Shown here one piece after another: positions 35,758-46,100 of a stretch of 64,000 nucleotides of DNA. A program made the translations under genes and the position numbers. The notes beneath the pieces are model-generated. The model saw only the letters and a list, made by a program, of their open reading frames with translations, searched no databases and was not told the DNA's origin. This stretch comes from Streptomyces sp. NRRL F-5135. GTDB taxonomy: Bacteria; Actinomycetota; Actinomycetes; Streptomycetales; Streptomycetaceae. The stretch spans positions 62,001 to 126,000 of the forward strand of contig NZ_JOHR01000012.1 in assembly GCF_000719775.1 (NCBI RefSeq). Reading direction: 5' to 3'. Positions within the stretch are counted from its first letter, which is position 1. Every line of letters begins with the position of its first letter.

Positions 35758-37209
35758 TCAGGCCACGCGGGCGTGCGGTGCGCCGCGGCGGGCCGCGCCG
35801 AGCAGTCCCCGTACCGACAGCAGGGCCGCGGTCGCGATGATGCCCGCGGCGACGGACATGCCCAGCACGGCGTTCAGCGGCAGCGCGATACCGATCGCGC
35901 CGCCCACCACCCAGGACATCTGGAGCAGCGTCTCGGAGCGGGCGAAGGCGGAGGTCCGCACCTCTTCGGGCACGTCCCGTTGGATCATCGCGTCCAGCGA
36001 CAGCTTCGACAGCGCCTGCGACAGCCCCGCCACGGCGCACAGGACGGCCAGCATCACGCTCCCGAAGAACAGCGCCGCGAGGACCGCCGTACCGAGCGCG
36101 ATACCGAGCATCGTGGCGATGATCAGCTCGGGGCCGCGCGCCTTGAGCCAGGCGCCGACGGCCGTGCCGAGCGCGTTGCCGGCACCGGCCGCGACTCCGA
36201 CGATCCCGATGGAGACGACCGCGTTCTGACCGGCGAGCGGGTGCTCGCGGAGGAAGAACGCCAGGAAGAAGATCAGGAATCCGGAGAGGGCGCGGTGCGA
36301 GGTGTTCGCCTGGAGGCCGTGCAGCACGGACGGGCCGACGGTGCGCAGGCCGGGGCGCCTCTCACCGCTGCGCCTCTCGCCGGTGCGCTCCTTGTCCCGC
36401 GCACGGCCGAAGCGTTTGCCCCGCCCCTCTCGTTCGTTCCGCTCCCGCTCCGGCTCTGTGCCCCACTCCCCGGGCGGGACGAGCCGTGCCTTGCGCTCGC
36501 CCTTCGCCGAGTCGACGACGTGCGGCATCGAGAACGCCAGGAACGCGCCGGCGACGAAGATCACACATGCCCCGTACAGCGGCCAGGGCGGCCCGAGCTG
36601 GTGCAGCAACGCGCCGACCGGGGCCGCCGCGCCGGTGGCGAGCAGCCCGGAGAGCGTGACGCGGGAGTTCGCCCGTACGAGCGAGAAGCGCGGCGGCAGC
36701 AGCCGCGGGACGACCGCGCTGCGGACCACGCCGTACGCCTTCGACGCGACCAGCACGCCGAGCGCGGCCGGGTAGAGCTCCAGTTCGCCGGTCGCCACCG
36801 CGCCCGACATCACGAGCGCGAGGAGGGCCCGGATCAGCATCGTCCCGGCCATGGCCGCGCGGCGGCCGTGCGGGAGGCGGTCGAGGAGCGGGCCGACGAC
36901 GGGGGCGAGAAGGGTGAACGGGGCCATCGTGACGGCGAGGTAGAGCGCCACCCGGCCGCGCGCCTCGTCCGTCGGCACGGAGAAGAAGACCGTGGAGGCG
37001 AGCGCGACCGTGATCATGACATCGCCCGCGCCGTTCACGGCGTGCAGCTCGATCAACTTGCCGAGCCCGGTCTCACCCGCCCCGTGCGCGTGGGTGGCTC
37101 TGCGGATGCCTCTGCCGGCGGCCGCGAACGGAAAACGCAGGGCACGGCCGACGGCCCGCCCCGTCCCGCGGAGCGGGCCGCCCGAGCCGGACGACCTTAC
37201 GGCTGCCAC
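35758..37209 (-). CDS. MFS transporter
   Basis: A 483-residue protein with about eleven or twelve helices, beginning VAAVRSSGSGGPLRGTGRAV. Membrane segments start near residue 60 (GDVMITVALASTVFF). A long charged cytoplasmic loop rich in Arg/Glu (about residues 245-300) separates the two halves, followed by LSGFLIFFLAFFLREHPLAG. No substrate-specific motif was recognised. GTG 37209 is chosen because CACTAT lies 6 nt upstream on the minus strand, and the longer in-frame reading adds 95 Pro/Arg-rich residues with no support. Confidence 0.8.
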   Translation of the reverse strand: MAAVRSSGSGGPLRGTGRAVGRALRFPFAAAGRGIRRATHAHGAGETGLGKLIELHAVNGAGDVMITVALASTVFFSVPTDEARGRVALYLAVTMAPFTLLAPVVGPLLDRLPHGRRAAMAGTMLIRALLALVMSGAVATGELELYPAALGVLVASKAYGVVRSAVVPRLLPPRFSLVRANSRVTLSGLLATGAAAPVGALLHQLGPPWPLYGACVIFVAGAFLAFSMPHVVDSAKGERKARLVPPGEWGTEPERERNEREGRGKRFGRARDKERTGERRSGERRPGLRTVGPSVLHGLQANTSHRALSGFLIFFLAFFLREHPLAGQNAVVSIGIVGVAAGAGNALGTAVGAWLKARGPELIIATMLGIALGTAVLAALFFGSVMLAVLCAVAGLSQALSKLSLDAMIQRDVPEEVRTSAFARSETLLQMSWVVGGAIGIALPLNAVLGMSVAAGIIATAALLSVRGLLGAARRGAPHARVA

Positions 37210-37672
37210 CTCGTCATAGTGCCCCAGTGACGGGTGGTGCGAACCGATCCCGGCCGTGACGCGGCCGTCGGGAATCGCGGGAGCCGGCGCCGAGCGGGGT
37301 TCCGGTCCGGGTCCGGCCCGGGTTCCGGCAGGGGCGGGGCCCCGGTTTCGGCAGAGGCGGCGCCCGGTTCCGTGCGGGCGTGGCCCCGGTTTCGGCGGGG
37401 TCACGGGCTTGTTGCGGTGGCGGCCGAAGTGCGGGAAAGACGGTACGCAGGTGGGCGGGGGACGAGAGACGGGGTAGCGTGCGTAGCGCGCCACCGGCGG
37501 TTGTACTCGGCCGCGCGCCTCTTCGTCATCCCGCAGAATGGATAACGGCAGGTGTGCCCGAGGCGTGATCGGGCGTGGACGTCGATGCGGCCCCTAGGTC
37601 CGCTCCGCCCACCGCCCGTGCATCGCGCATCGGCCGGCGCACCCGTGAGACGCGTAGAGAGAAGCGAGACCT
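37210..37672. other. Intergenic region between divergent MFS and DUF3027 genes
   Basis: These 463 bases contain no supported gene. From about 37310 to 37410 there are degenerate direct copies of GGGGCCCCGGTTTCGGC and CGGTTTCGGCGGGG. A locally AT-richer stretch at about 37520-37555 (GCAGAATGGATAAC) may hold the promoter of the DUF3027 gene. No strong hairpin was seen. Confidence 0.5.
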
Positions 37673-38656
37673 GTGAGTGCTGCGACGACGCGAAGCCGTA
37701 CCCCTGACCGCCTGTGCGCCGAGGCGGTAGACCTCGCCAGGTCGGCCGCCGAGGAGGCGGCCGCGCCAGGGGTCGTCGGGGAACACGTCTCGATGATGGC
37801 GGAGGGCGACCGGGTCGTCACCCACTTCTTCGAGTGCAAGGAGCCGGGCTACCGGGGCTGGCGCTGGGCGGTGACGGTCGCGCGCGCGTCCCGCGCGAAG
37901 ATCGTCACCCTCGACGAGACGGTCCTGCTGCCGGGCCCGGACTCGCTGCGCGCGCCCGAGTGGGTGCCGTGGAGCGAGCGCCTGCGGCCGGGCGACATGG
38001 GCCCGGGGGACCTGCTGCCGACGGAGGCGGACGACCTCAGGCTGGAGCCGGGCTACACGGGCGCGGACGAGCCGCCGCCGAACGCGGCGCTGCCGGTGCT
38101 GGCGGAGACCGTTCCGGAGGCGGAACTGGAGCCGGAGCCGTCGGCCGCGGCCATGGCCGGCCCGGTATCCGAGGCGACGGCCGAGGAGGCGACCGACGGC
38201 GCGGCCGGGGAACAGGCGCCCCCCGGCGCCGCGCGCGGGGCGATCGCCTCCGTGGCCGAGGAACTCGGCATGCGCCGGGCGCGGGTGCTGTCGCGGTACG
38301 GCCTGCACGTGGCGGCGGACCGCTGGGACGAGTCGTTCGGCTCGAAGACCCCCATGGCCCAGGCGGCCCCGGCGCCCTGCGTCTCCTGCGGCTTCCTGCT
38401 CCCGCTGGCGGGCTCGCTCAAGCAGGCGTTCGGCGTCTGCGCGAACGAGTTCTCCCCGGCGGACGGCCGGGTGGTCTCGCTCTCGTACGGCTGCGGCGGC
38501 CACTCGGAGGCCGCGGTCATGCCGAAGCCCCTGCGCCCCGCGCCGCCGGTGCTGGACTCGATGGCGGCGGACGAGTTCCCGCTGCGGCCGGCGGCGGACA
38601 GCGGATCGGTGTCGTCGGAGGCGGACGAGGAGTCGGAGGAACTGGGCCACTCGTAA
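37673..38656 (+). CDS. DUF3027 protein
   Basis: A 327-residue protein of the actinobacterial DUF3027 family. The N-terminal 110 residues form the conserved core (VVGEHVSMMAEGDRVVTHFF, GWRWAVTVARASRAKIVTLDE, LRAPEWVPWSERLRPGDMGP). A Pro/Glu/Ala-rich linker (about 115-190) follows, then VAEELGMRRARVLSRYGLHV and a cysteine motif (CVSCGFLLP...FGVCANEF...YGCGGHSE) that could bind zinc. The function is unknown. The GTG at 37673 gives the family-typical N-terminus. Its last 140 bp overlap the 3' end of the convergent HTH gene. Confidence 0.85.
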   Translation: MSAATTRSRTPDRLCAEAVDLARSAAEEAAAPGVVGEHVSMMAEGDRVVTHFFECKEPGYRGWRWAVTVARASRAKIVTLDETVLLPGPDSLRAPEWVPWSERLRPGDMGPGDLLPTEADDLRLEPGYTGADEPPPNAALPVLAETVPEAELEPEPSAAAMAGPVSEATAEEATDGAAGEQAPPGAARGAIASVAEELGMRRARVLSRYGLHVAADRWDESFGSKTPMAQAAPAPCVSCGFLLPLAGSLKQAFGVCANEFSPADGRVVSLSYGCGGHSEAAVMPKPLRPAPPVLDSMAADEFPLRPAADSGSVSSEADEESEELGHS

Positions 38657-39677
38657 TATTCGGGGCTCGGTTCGCTTCCGGGGCGCTTGCTGTACCCATC
38701 AGCGGCCTCCGGCCGCGGGCCCTGTCGACGGTCGACCGTGCTCGGTTTGCCCGCGCGGCGGAGCCGCACATCGACGCCTTTCGGCAGCCGGGGCAGTCCT
38801 CCGGCCCCTCCGAGCGGAAGGCGCGGTCGCAGCTGTCGCAGTTGCGGAGCGGGTGGACGCGTGGCGCGGCGGGGGCCGCGGGGAGGGGCGGCGGTAGCAG
38901 CTCGGTGAGCCGGTGGGTCAGGAGCGCCGCGGGATGGCGGATCGGGTCCTGTGGCAGGAGTGAGGTGAGGGTGCGCCGCACGGCTTCGGGCTCGATGTCC
39001 CGCTCCAGCCACGCCGATACGGCGGGCGCGAGGCGGGCGACATCGCGGGCGGAGAGCAGCAGGCGCGCGTCGTGGCGGCGGAGCCCCGCGAGGAGTTCGG
39101 TGGCGGCGCGGTGGCGTGCGGGCTCGGGGCGGTCGGGTTCGGGCAGGGGCGGCGGCAGGGGTGCTGGCCGGGGCGACGGTGTCTGCTCGGGTACGGCGGG
39201 TGGTACGGGGCGCTCGGCCGCATGTGCCGGTCGCAGGGACGGAGGCGGCGTCGGGGTGCCCGACGGCCTGGCCGGGGGCTTGCCCCTCCGCTCGGGAACG
39301 AGGCCGGGCGGGGCGTCGTACGCCACGGTGCGCGTCACCCAGTGGCCGCTCGCCGTACGTACCCGCTCGCGGTCGAGATAGCCGTGGCGCTCCAACTCCC
39401 GTAATGCGGCGGCGATCCGGATCTCGCCTTCGGCGAACCGCTCGGCGAGGGCCTTGATCCCGATCTTCGCGCCATCGGGCAGCGACTGGATGTGAACGCC
39501 GAGACCGATCGCGGTGAGGGACAGCTCGCGGTGCTGGGTGAGGTGGTTGCCGACGACGGTGAACCGCTCGACGTGCCGGTGTCGGACGTGTGTCACGCCT
39601 GTCGCGGGAACGGGCGAACCAGGCGCGGGAACGCCGGATTGTGAGCGCGTGGGCGCGTTAAGCTGCTGCACAGCCAT
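38517..39677 (-). CDS. Helix-turn-helix protein with C-terminal cysteine motif, apparently extended by stop loss
   Basis: A 386-residue protein. The N-terminal domain (about 30-110: HVERFTVVGNHLTQHRELSL, IGIKALAERFAEGEIRIAAA, LRELERHGYLDRERV) is a winged helix found in replication-initiator-like and transposon-borne regulators. The middle is Pro-rich. A C-terminal NCDSCDRAFRSEGPEDCPGC segment is a likely zinc ribbon. Related proteins normally end soon after this ribbon. Here the frame runs about 75 residues further, through low-complexity sequence and over the end of the convergent DUF3027 gene. GAGG lies 7 nt before the ATG at 39677. Confidence 0.75.
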   Translation of the reverse strand: MAVQQLNAPTRSQSGVPAPGSPVPATGVTHVRHRHVERFTVVGNHLTQHRELSLTAIGLGVHIQSLPDGAKIGIKALAERFAEGEIRIAAALRELERHGYLDRERVRTASGHWVTRTVAYDAPPGLVPERRGKPPARPSGTPTPPPSLRPAHAAERPVPPAVPEQTPSPRPAPLPPPLPEPDRPEPARHRAATELLAGLRRHDARLLLSARDVARLAPAVSAWLERDIEPEAVRRTLTSLLPQDPIRHPAALLTHRLTELLPPPLPAAPAAPRVHPLRNCDSCDRAFRSEGPEDCPGCRKASMCGSAARANRARSTVDRARGRRPLMGTASAPEANRAPNITSGPVPPTPRPPPTTPIRCPPPAAAGTRPPPSSPAPAARGAGASA

Positions 39678-40188
39678 GGGGAAGCCTCTTGCTCTTCCTT
39701 GGTGGTCAGGCCCTCGATCGGGATCTTCACTCCCGGCCGGGGGCCGTCTGCGTTTGCGGGGTCGTGGGTGGTGTCGCTCGACCGTAACCGTAACCTCACG
39801 AAGTGCCCCGCCTTGACCGGATGTTGCCATCTTCACCCGTGCGAGTGAGGGGCAGGGGGGAGGGTTGGGGAGGGTGGTTTCCCAGGGTCCTCAAGGCATT
39901 TCAGGCTGCGCGGCAGTAGGTCTCGGACCACCGGGTCGTGGAATCCCCCGACCCGGGCCGGCGTGGCAAGGGCTTGTTGCCAAAGCGCTGCCAAGCCTCT
40001 TGCCCGGATTCAGGCGCCTTCCGCAACGCACGACGCAAAAGGCCGCCCGGACGCGGCCGGGACGCCACGGGCACCATGGGAGGCCCGTACGAACTACGCG
40101 TCTCCGGCCGACGTGGCAAGGGGCTCCCGCGCTCCGGAGTACGGTGAAGTACCGGCCTCCTGGCGGAGGATGACGCGGAGGATTGACC
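39678..40188. other. 511-bp intergenic region with repeated GGCCG(G/A)CGTGGCAAGGG elements
   Basis: The region separates the HTH gene from an XRE regulator. GGCCGGCGTGGCAAGGG at 39956-39972 recurs as GGCCGACGTGGCAAGGG at 40106-40122. The first copy is also the left arm of an imperfect inverted repeat (39965-39976 GGCAAGGGCTTG with 39991-40004). These could be operators for the downstream regulator. The stretch is less GC-rich than its surroundings. No gene is supported. Confidence 0.5.
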
Positions 40189-41409
40189 ATGAGCGAGGCA
40201 TTTGAATCGGGCATGGGTGACCGCGTCGCGGAGCTGAGACTGCGACGGGGCATGACGCAGGAGCAGTTGGCCGAGCGCGCCGGGCTCTCCGTCGATGTGG
40301 TGCGCAAGTTGGAACAGGGGCGGCGTAAGACGGCCCGGTTGTCCAGCATCAACGCCTTGGCTGCCGCATTGGACACCGAACCCAGTCATCTCGTGGGGCA
40401 GCCCAGTACCTTCGAGGCGGACGATGCGGCGAACGAGGGCCTGCCGTCCGTGCTCGCACTGCGGCAAGCCGTGTCTCCGGTGACCGACCTGCTCGACGGC
40501 GAAGCCGATCCCGAGGAACCACCGAGCATCGAAGATCTGCGCGCCGCCCTCCGGTCGACCGAGACCGTCCGCCGCGAAGGCCGCATCGGCGAGATCGGTG
40601 TGCTGCTCCCTTCGCTCATCCGGGACGCGCGGGTTGCGGCCCACGCGTACACGGGCAGTGCGGGGGCGGCGGCCAACTCCGTGCTCGCCGTGGCATACCA
40701 AGTGGCGGCGACGACGTTGACCGCGCTGGGCAAGGAAGACGCGGCATTCACAGCGATGGAGCGTTCACTCGTCGCGATTCGGCGGTGTGACGAGCCGGAT
40801 CTGGAGACGCTGGCCGCGTCGACCCTCGCGTGGGTGCTCACCAAACAGGGGCGGTTGGCGGATGCCGAGCACGTGGCTCTTGCCCGGGCGGAGCGGATCG
40901 AGCCGGGGTTCCGCTCGGAGCCTAAGGCGCTCGCGCTGTGGGGCGTTCTGCTGCTGCGGGCGGCGACGGCCGCTGTGCGGCAGGAGAAGCACGACACTGT
41001 GACGGAGTTGCTGCGGCTGGCGACGGGGGCTGCCGAAAGCATGGGCGAGGACCGCCTCGTCCACGCAACGCCGTTCGGTCCGACGAACGCGGGCGTCGCC
41101 CGGGTCAATTTCCTGGTGGAGATGGAGAAGAGTGACGAGGCCGTCCGCGCGGCCCGCACCATTCCCGGACTTGGTTCGCTGCCACCCACCTGGCGAGCCC
41201 GTTTCCACGTGGACCGGGCCCTGGCCTACAGCGACCTCGGCAAGGACCGCCCGGCCGTGAACGCGCTGCTGCTCGCGGAGGCCGACGCGCCGGAGTGGAT
41301 GCGGTACCACTCCACGTCGCGCCGGCTGGTCGAGGAGCTACGCGGACGCGCGCCTCGTCGCGACGCGGCGGTTCTGGGACTGGCCGACCGACTTGGTCTG
41401 ATCAGGTAG
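40189..41409 (+). CDS. XRE-family regulator with TPR-like C-terminal domain
   Basis: A 406-residue protein. Residues about 10-65 are an XRE helix-turn-helix (DRVAELRLRRGMTQEQLAER, AGLSVDVVRKLEQGRR). The remaining 330 residues are helical with TPR-like repeats (AYQVAATTLTALGKEDAAFT, LAASTLAWVLTKQGRLADAE, WRARFHVDRALAYSDLGKDR). Such proteins are usually sensors or pathway-specific regulators in Streptomyces. GGAGG lies 7 nt before the ATG at 40189. An ATP-binding (GHKL) gene follows 80 bp later, a pairing typical of Streptomyces regulatory modules. Confidence 0.85.
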   Translation: MSEAFESGMGDRVAELRLRRGMTQEQLAERAGLSVDVVRKLEQGRRKTARLSSINALAAALDTEPSHLVGQPSTFEADDAANEGLPSVLALRQAVSPVTDLLDGEADPEEPPSIEDLRAALRSTETVRREGRIGEIGVLLPSLIRDARVAAHAYTGSAGAAANSVLAVAYQVAATTLTALGKEDAAFTAMERSLVAIRRCDEPDLETLAASTLAWVLTKQGRLADAEHVALARAERIEPGFRSEPKALALWGVLLLRAATAAVRQEKHDTVTELLRLATGAAESMGEDRLVHATPFGPTNAGVARVNFLVEMEKSDEAVRAARTIPGLGSLPPTWRARFHVDRALAYSDLGKDRPAVNALLLAEADAPEWMRYHSTSRRLVEELRGRAPRRDAAVLGLADRLGLIR

Positions 41410-41489
41410 GACGTGACGTCCTAGGTGATCCGTGAGCGGGGACCGCCTGGCGCTGGTCCGCAATCAGGCGACTCCATAACGTAACTTTC

Positions 41490-41987
41490 ATGTCGCAGTA
41501 CGTATCTGCTTTCATGAAGTCACTGCCACGCCTTTTGCGTGGGGGCACGCGTTCTCGGCCCACCCTCGCGTACGAAAACCCTGGATGTCGGCCTCCGGAG
41601 GGGCCTCCGCCTCAGCTCATGCTGATGGGCGCCCCGGAGTCCGTCCGGGCCGCTCGCGCCTACGCGCGTGAGTTCGTCGCGTACCACTTGCCGGACCTGG
41701 GCACGGATCGGGCGGACACCGTCGAACTTGTCGTGTCGGAGCTGGTCACCAACGCCGTTCGGTATGGGGCCGAGCCCGGTGACTCCGTACTTGTCGGGCT
41801 GAGTGGCACGGCCGCCCGCGTCCGTGTCGAGGTGCAGGACCCCGTGCGGCGGCGGCCGTCGCTCAAGCGCGTGTCGCGAGAACGGGAGCGGGGGCGTGGG
41901 CTGTTCATCGTCGACGCGCTGGCGGAGCGCTGGGGTGTGGTCGACCGGCCGTTCGGCAAAACCGTGTGGGCAGAGGTGGCGCGGTGA
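41490..41987 (+). CDS. GHKL-fold ATP-binding protein (anti-sigma/regulatory kinase-like)
   Basis: Up to 165 residues. The conserved part starts near residue 45 (GAPESVRAARAYAREFVAYH) and has the HATPase_c N-box VELVVSELVTNAVRYG, an aspartate in VEVQDP and the G-box region RERGRGLFIVDALAERWGV. It resembles the stand-alone serine-kinase-type ATPases (SpoIIAB/RsbW-like) that accompany XRE/DUF397 regulators in Streptomyces. The ATG at 41490 has no ribosome site, and the 40-residue N-extension is basic and atypical, so a later start is possible. Confidence 0.8.
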   Translation: MSQYVSAFMKSLPRLLRGGTRSRPTLAYENPGCRPPEGPPPQLMLMGAPESVRAARAYAREFVAYHLPDLGTDRADTVELVVSELVTNAVRYGAEPGDSVLVGLSGTAARVRVEVQDPVRRRPSLKRVSRERERGRGLFIVDALAERWGVVDRPFGKTVWAEVAR

Positions 41988-42020
41988 CCGAGTGGCCTGC
42001 CGCGCGTGTGCGCGTCGTGG

Positions 42021-42065
42021 CCCTCGGGTCGGGCGCCGTCGGGTCGGGCGCCCTCGGGTCGGGCG
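42021..42065. repeat. 15-bp tandem repeat between convergent genes
   Basis: Three units of CC(C/G)TCGGGTCGGGCG, followed by a partial fourth, lie between the GHKL ATPase gene and tsnR. Confidence 0.9.
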
Positions 42066-42150
42066 CCGTCGGGACGTACGTACGACCATCCGTTGCGACG
42101 GGCCCGTACGACCAACTCGTCGCACGGGTGACCGGCACCCTCGGCTCACG

Positions 42151-43125
<975 letters not shown>

Positions 43126-43157
43126 TCACCACCGGGCGGACAGAGCGGAGTCACAGC

Positions 43158-46100
43158 GTGAGCGTCAGGACGACCGAAGGGGCCGACCCGTTCGGGACGG
43201 CTCGGCTGCGGCGAGGGGTGCTGGATGCGTGGGGGGCCGCGCCCGCGCGGTTCCGGGAGGACGCCAACGCCGAGGAGGACCTCGCGCTCGGCGGGTACCG
43301 GGACCGGCTCGTGGTCGAGCTCGCCCAGAACGCCGCCGACGCCGCCGCCCGCGCCAAGGTGCCCGGGCGGCTCCGGCTGACGCTCGGGCCCGGCGCGCCC
43401 GGCAGCCCCGCCGTGCTCGTGGCCGCCAACACCGGCGCGCCCCTCGACGCCGCCGGGGTCGAGTCCCTGAGCACGCTCCGCGCGTCGGCCAAGCGCGAGG
43501 GCGACGAGAGCGCCGTCGGCCGGTTCGGCGTCGGGTTCGCCGCCGTCCTCGCCGTCAGTGACGAGCCCGCGGTCGTCGGCCGGCACGGCGGTGTCCGCTG
43601 GTCCCTCACCGAGGCCCGCGAAATGACCCGGCAGGCCGCCGGGACCAGCCCCGGGCTCGAGGACGAACTGCGCCGCCGCGACGGGCACGTGCCCCTGCTG
43701 CGGCTGCCGCTGCCCGCCGAGGGCTCCGCGCCCGAGGGGTACGACACCGTCGTCATCCTGCCGCTGCGCGACGGCACGGCGACGGACCTGGTCGAGCGGC
43801 TGCTCGCGGGCATCGACGACGCCCTGCTGCTCGCCCTCCCCGGCCTGGAAGAGGTCGTGGTCGAGACTGCGGACACCGTCCGCACCCTGCGCCGCGCCGA
43901 GGACGGCCCGTACGTCCGTATCGAGGACAGCGCGGCGGACGCGCCCCGCCGCTGGCGGGTCGCCCGTCGCCACGGCACCACCGACCCCGCGCTCCTGAAG
44001 GACCGCCCCGTCGAGGAACGCCTCCGCCCCCACTGGGCCGTCACCTGGGCCGTCCCCGTGGACGCCGACGGCGCGCCCGCGCGCCCGCGCACCGCGCCCG
44101 TCGTCCACGCGCCCACCCCCACCGACGAGCCCCTCGGCGTGCCCGCCCTGCTGATCGCGTCGCTGCCGCTGGACACCACCCGGCGCCATCCCGCGCCCGG
44201 GCCGCTGACCGACTTCCTCCTCGGGCAGGCGGCCGAGGCGTACGCCGGACTCCTCGGCGCCTGGGAGCCCGTCTCCACCGCCACCATCGACCTGGTGCCG
44301 GGACCGCTCGGCAAGGGCGAGCTGGACGGCCGGCTGCGGGCGGCGGTGCTGGAGCGGCTGCCCCGGGTGGCGTTCCTCGCGCCCGCCGTGCCCACCGAGG
44401 AACTGACCGCGCTGCGCCCCTTCGAGGCCGAGGTGGTGGAGGGCGCGGGCGCCGACACCGTACGCGTCCTCGCGGAGGTGCTGCCCACGCTGCTGCCCGC
44501 CGGGTTCGAGCGCCGGGCCGAGCTGCGCACGCTCGGCGTCGGCCGGCTGCCGCTCGGCGAGGCGATCGAGCGGATCGCGGGCATCGAACGTCCGCCCGCC
44601 TGGTGGCGGCGGCTGTACGAGTCCCTCGCCGGCGTCGACCCCGACCGGCTGTCCGGGCTGCCGGTGCCGCTGGCCAGTGGCCGTACGACCATCGGACCGC
44701 GCCAGGTCCTGCTGCCCCTGCCGGACTCCGGGTCGTCCGCCGACCTCGCCCGGCTCGGCCTCAAGGTCGCCCATCCCGAGGCCGCGCACCCGCTGCTGGA
44801 GAAGCTGGGCGCGCTGCCCGCCACGCCCCGCGCCGTCCTGACCACTCCGCAGGTGCGGGCCGCGGTCGCCGCCTCGCTGGACGCGGACGAGAGGTGGGAC
44901 GAGGGCGGCGGGTACGGCGAGGACGCGTCCGCGCTCGACCCGGAGGAACTGGCCGAGACGGTTCTCGCGCTGGTACGGGACGCGGGCCTGGAGCCGGGCG
45001 ACGAGCCGTGGCTGGGCGCGCTCGCGCTGACCGACGAGGACGGCGAGCAGGCCCCGGCCGGTGAACTCCTGCTGCCGGGCAGCGCGTTCGCCTCCGTCGT
45101 GCGCGAGGGTGAACTGGCGTACTGCGACGCCGAGCTGGCCGACCGCTGGGGCGAACAGCCGCTGGCCGCGTGCGGCGTGCTGGCGGACTTCACGCTCGTA
45201 CGCGCCACCGACGTCGTCCTGGACCCCGACGAACTGGAGCCGCGCGACGGCGATTACGCCGAACCCGACGACGTCGGGCTGCTGGACGCGGTCGACGTCT
45301 GGTGCGAGGACGTGCTGGACAGGGTGGACGAGAGCCCCGTGCCGCCGGTCGCCACCGAGATCGTGGCCGTACGGGACCTGGACCTCGTGGACGACGACGC
45401 CTGGCCCCGCGCGCTGGCGCTGCTCGCGCGCCCGCCGCTGCGGGACGCGCTGACCCAGCCCGTGCGGATCCTGCTCCCCGACGGCACGACGCGGACCGTA
45501 CGCCCGTACACGGCCTGGTGGCTGCGCGACCATCCGGTGCTCGACGGCCGGCGCCCGGCCGGACTGCGCGCTGAGGGCGGCGACCCGCTGCTGGCCGGGC
45601 TGTACGACTCCGTGGACGCGACCGGCTTCGACGACGCGCAGGTGCTGCGGGCGCTGGGCGTACGGACCTCGGTCGCGGCGCTGCTGGACGAGCCGGGCGG
45701 CGCGGCGGAGCTGCTGGGCCGGCTCGCCGACCCGGACCGGACCGTGACCGAACGGCAGTTGCACGGGCTGTACACGGCGCTCGCCGATCTCGACCCCGAA
45801 CAGGTCACCCTGCCCGACGAACTGCGCGCGGTGGTCGACGGCGGGGTACGGGTGGTGGACGCCGGCGAGGCGCTGATCGCGGACGCCCCGGACCTGCTGC
45901 CGCTGGCGGGCGGGCTGCCGCTGCTGCCCGTGTCGCCCTCGCGCGTGGCCGAGTTGGCGGAACTGCTCCAGGTGCGGCGGCTGAGCGACGCGGTCCCCGC
46001 GGAGGTCACCTCGGACGGCGAGGAGCACACGGTCCCGGCCGCGGTCCACGCCCTGCTGGGCCCCGGCACGCCCGCCACGTACGTCGAGCACGAGGAACTG

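Noticed and set aside
39965..40004. Resemblance to the 19-bp rifamycin-associated element near AGGGCTTGTTGCC
   Set aside because: Only about 11 of 18 positions match, the right arm is poor, and the downstream gene is an XRE regulator rather than a rifamycin-resistance gene.
42021..42065. Regularly spaced short repeats that might suggest a CRISPR array
   Set aside because: The 15-bp units are contiguous with no spacers. The same holds for the arrays at 27507-27551 and 33252-33288. No cas genes are present.
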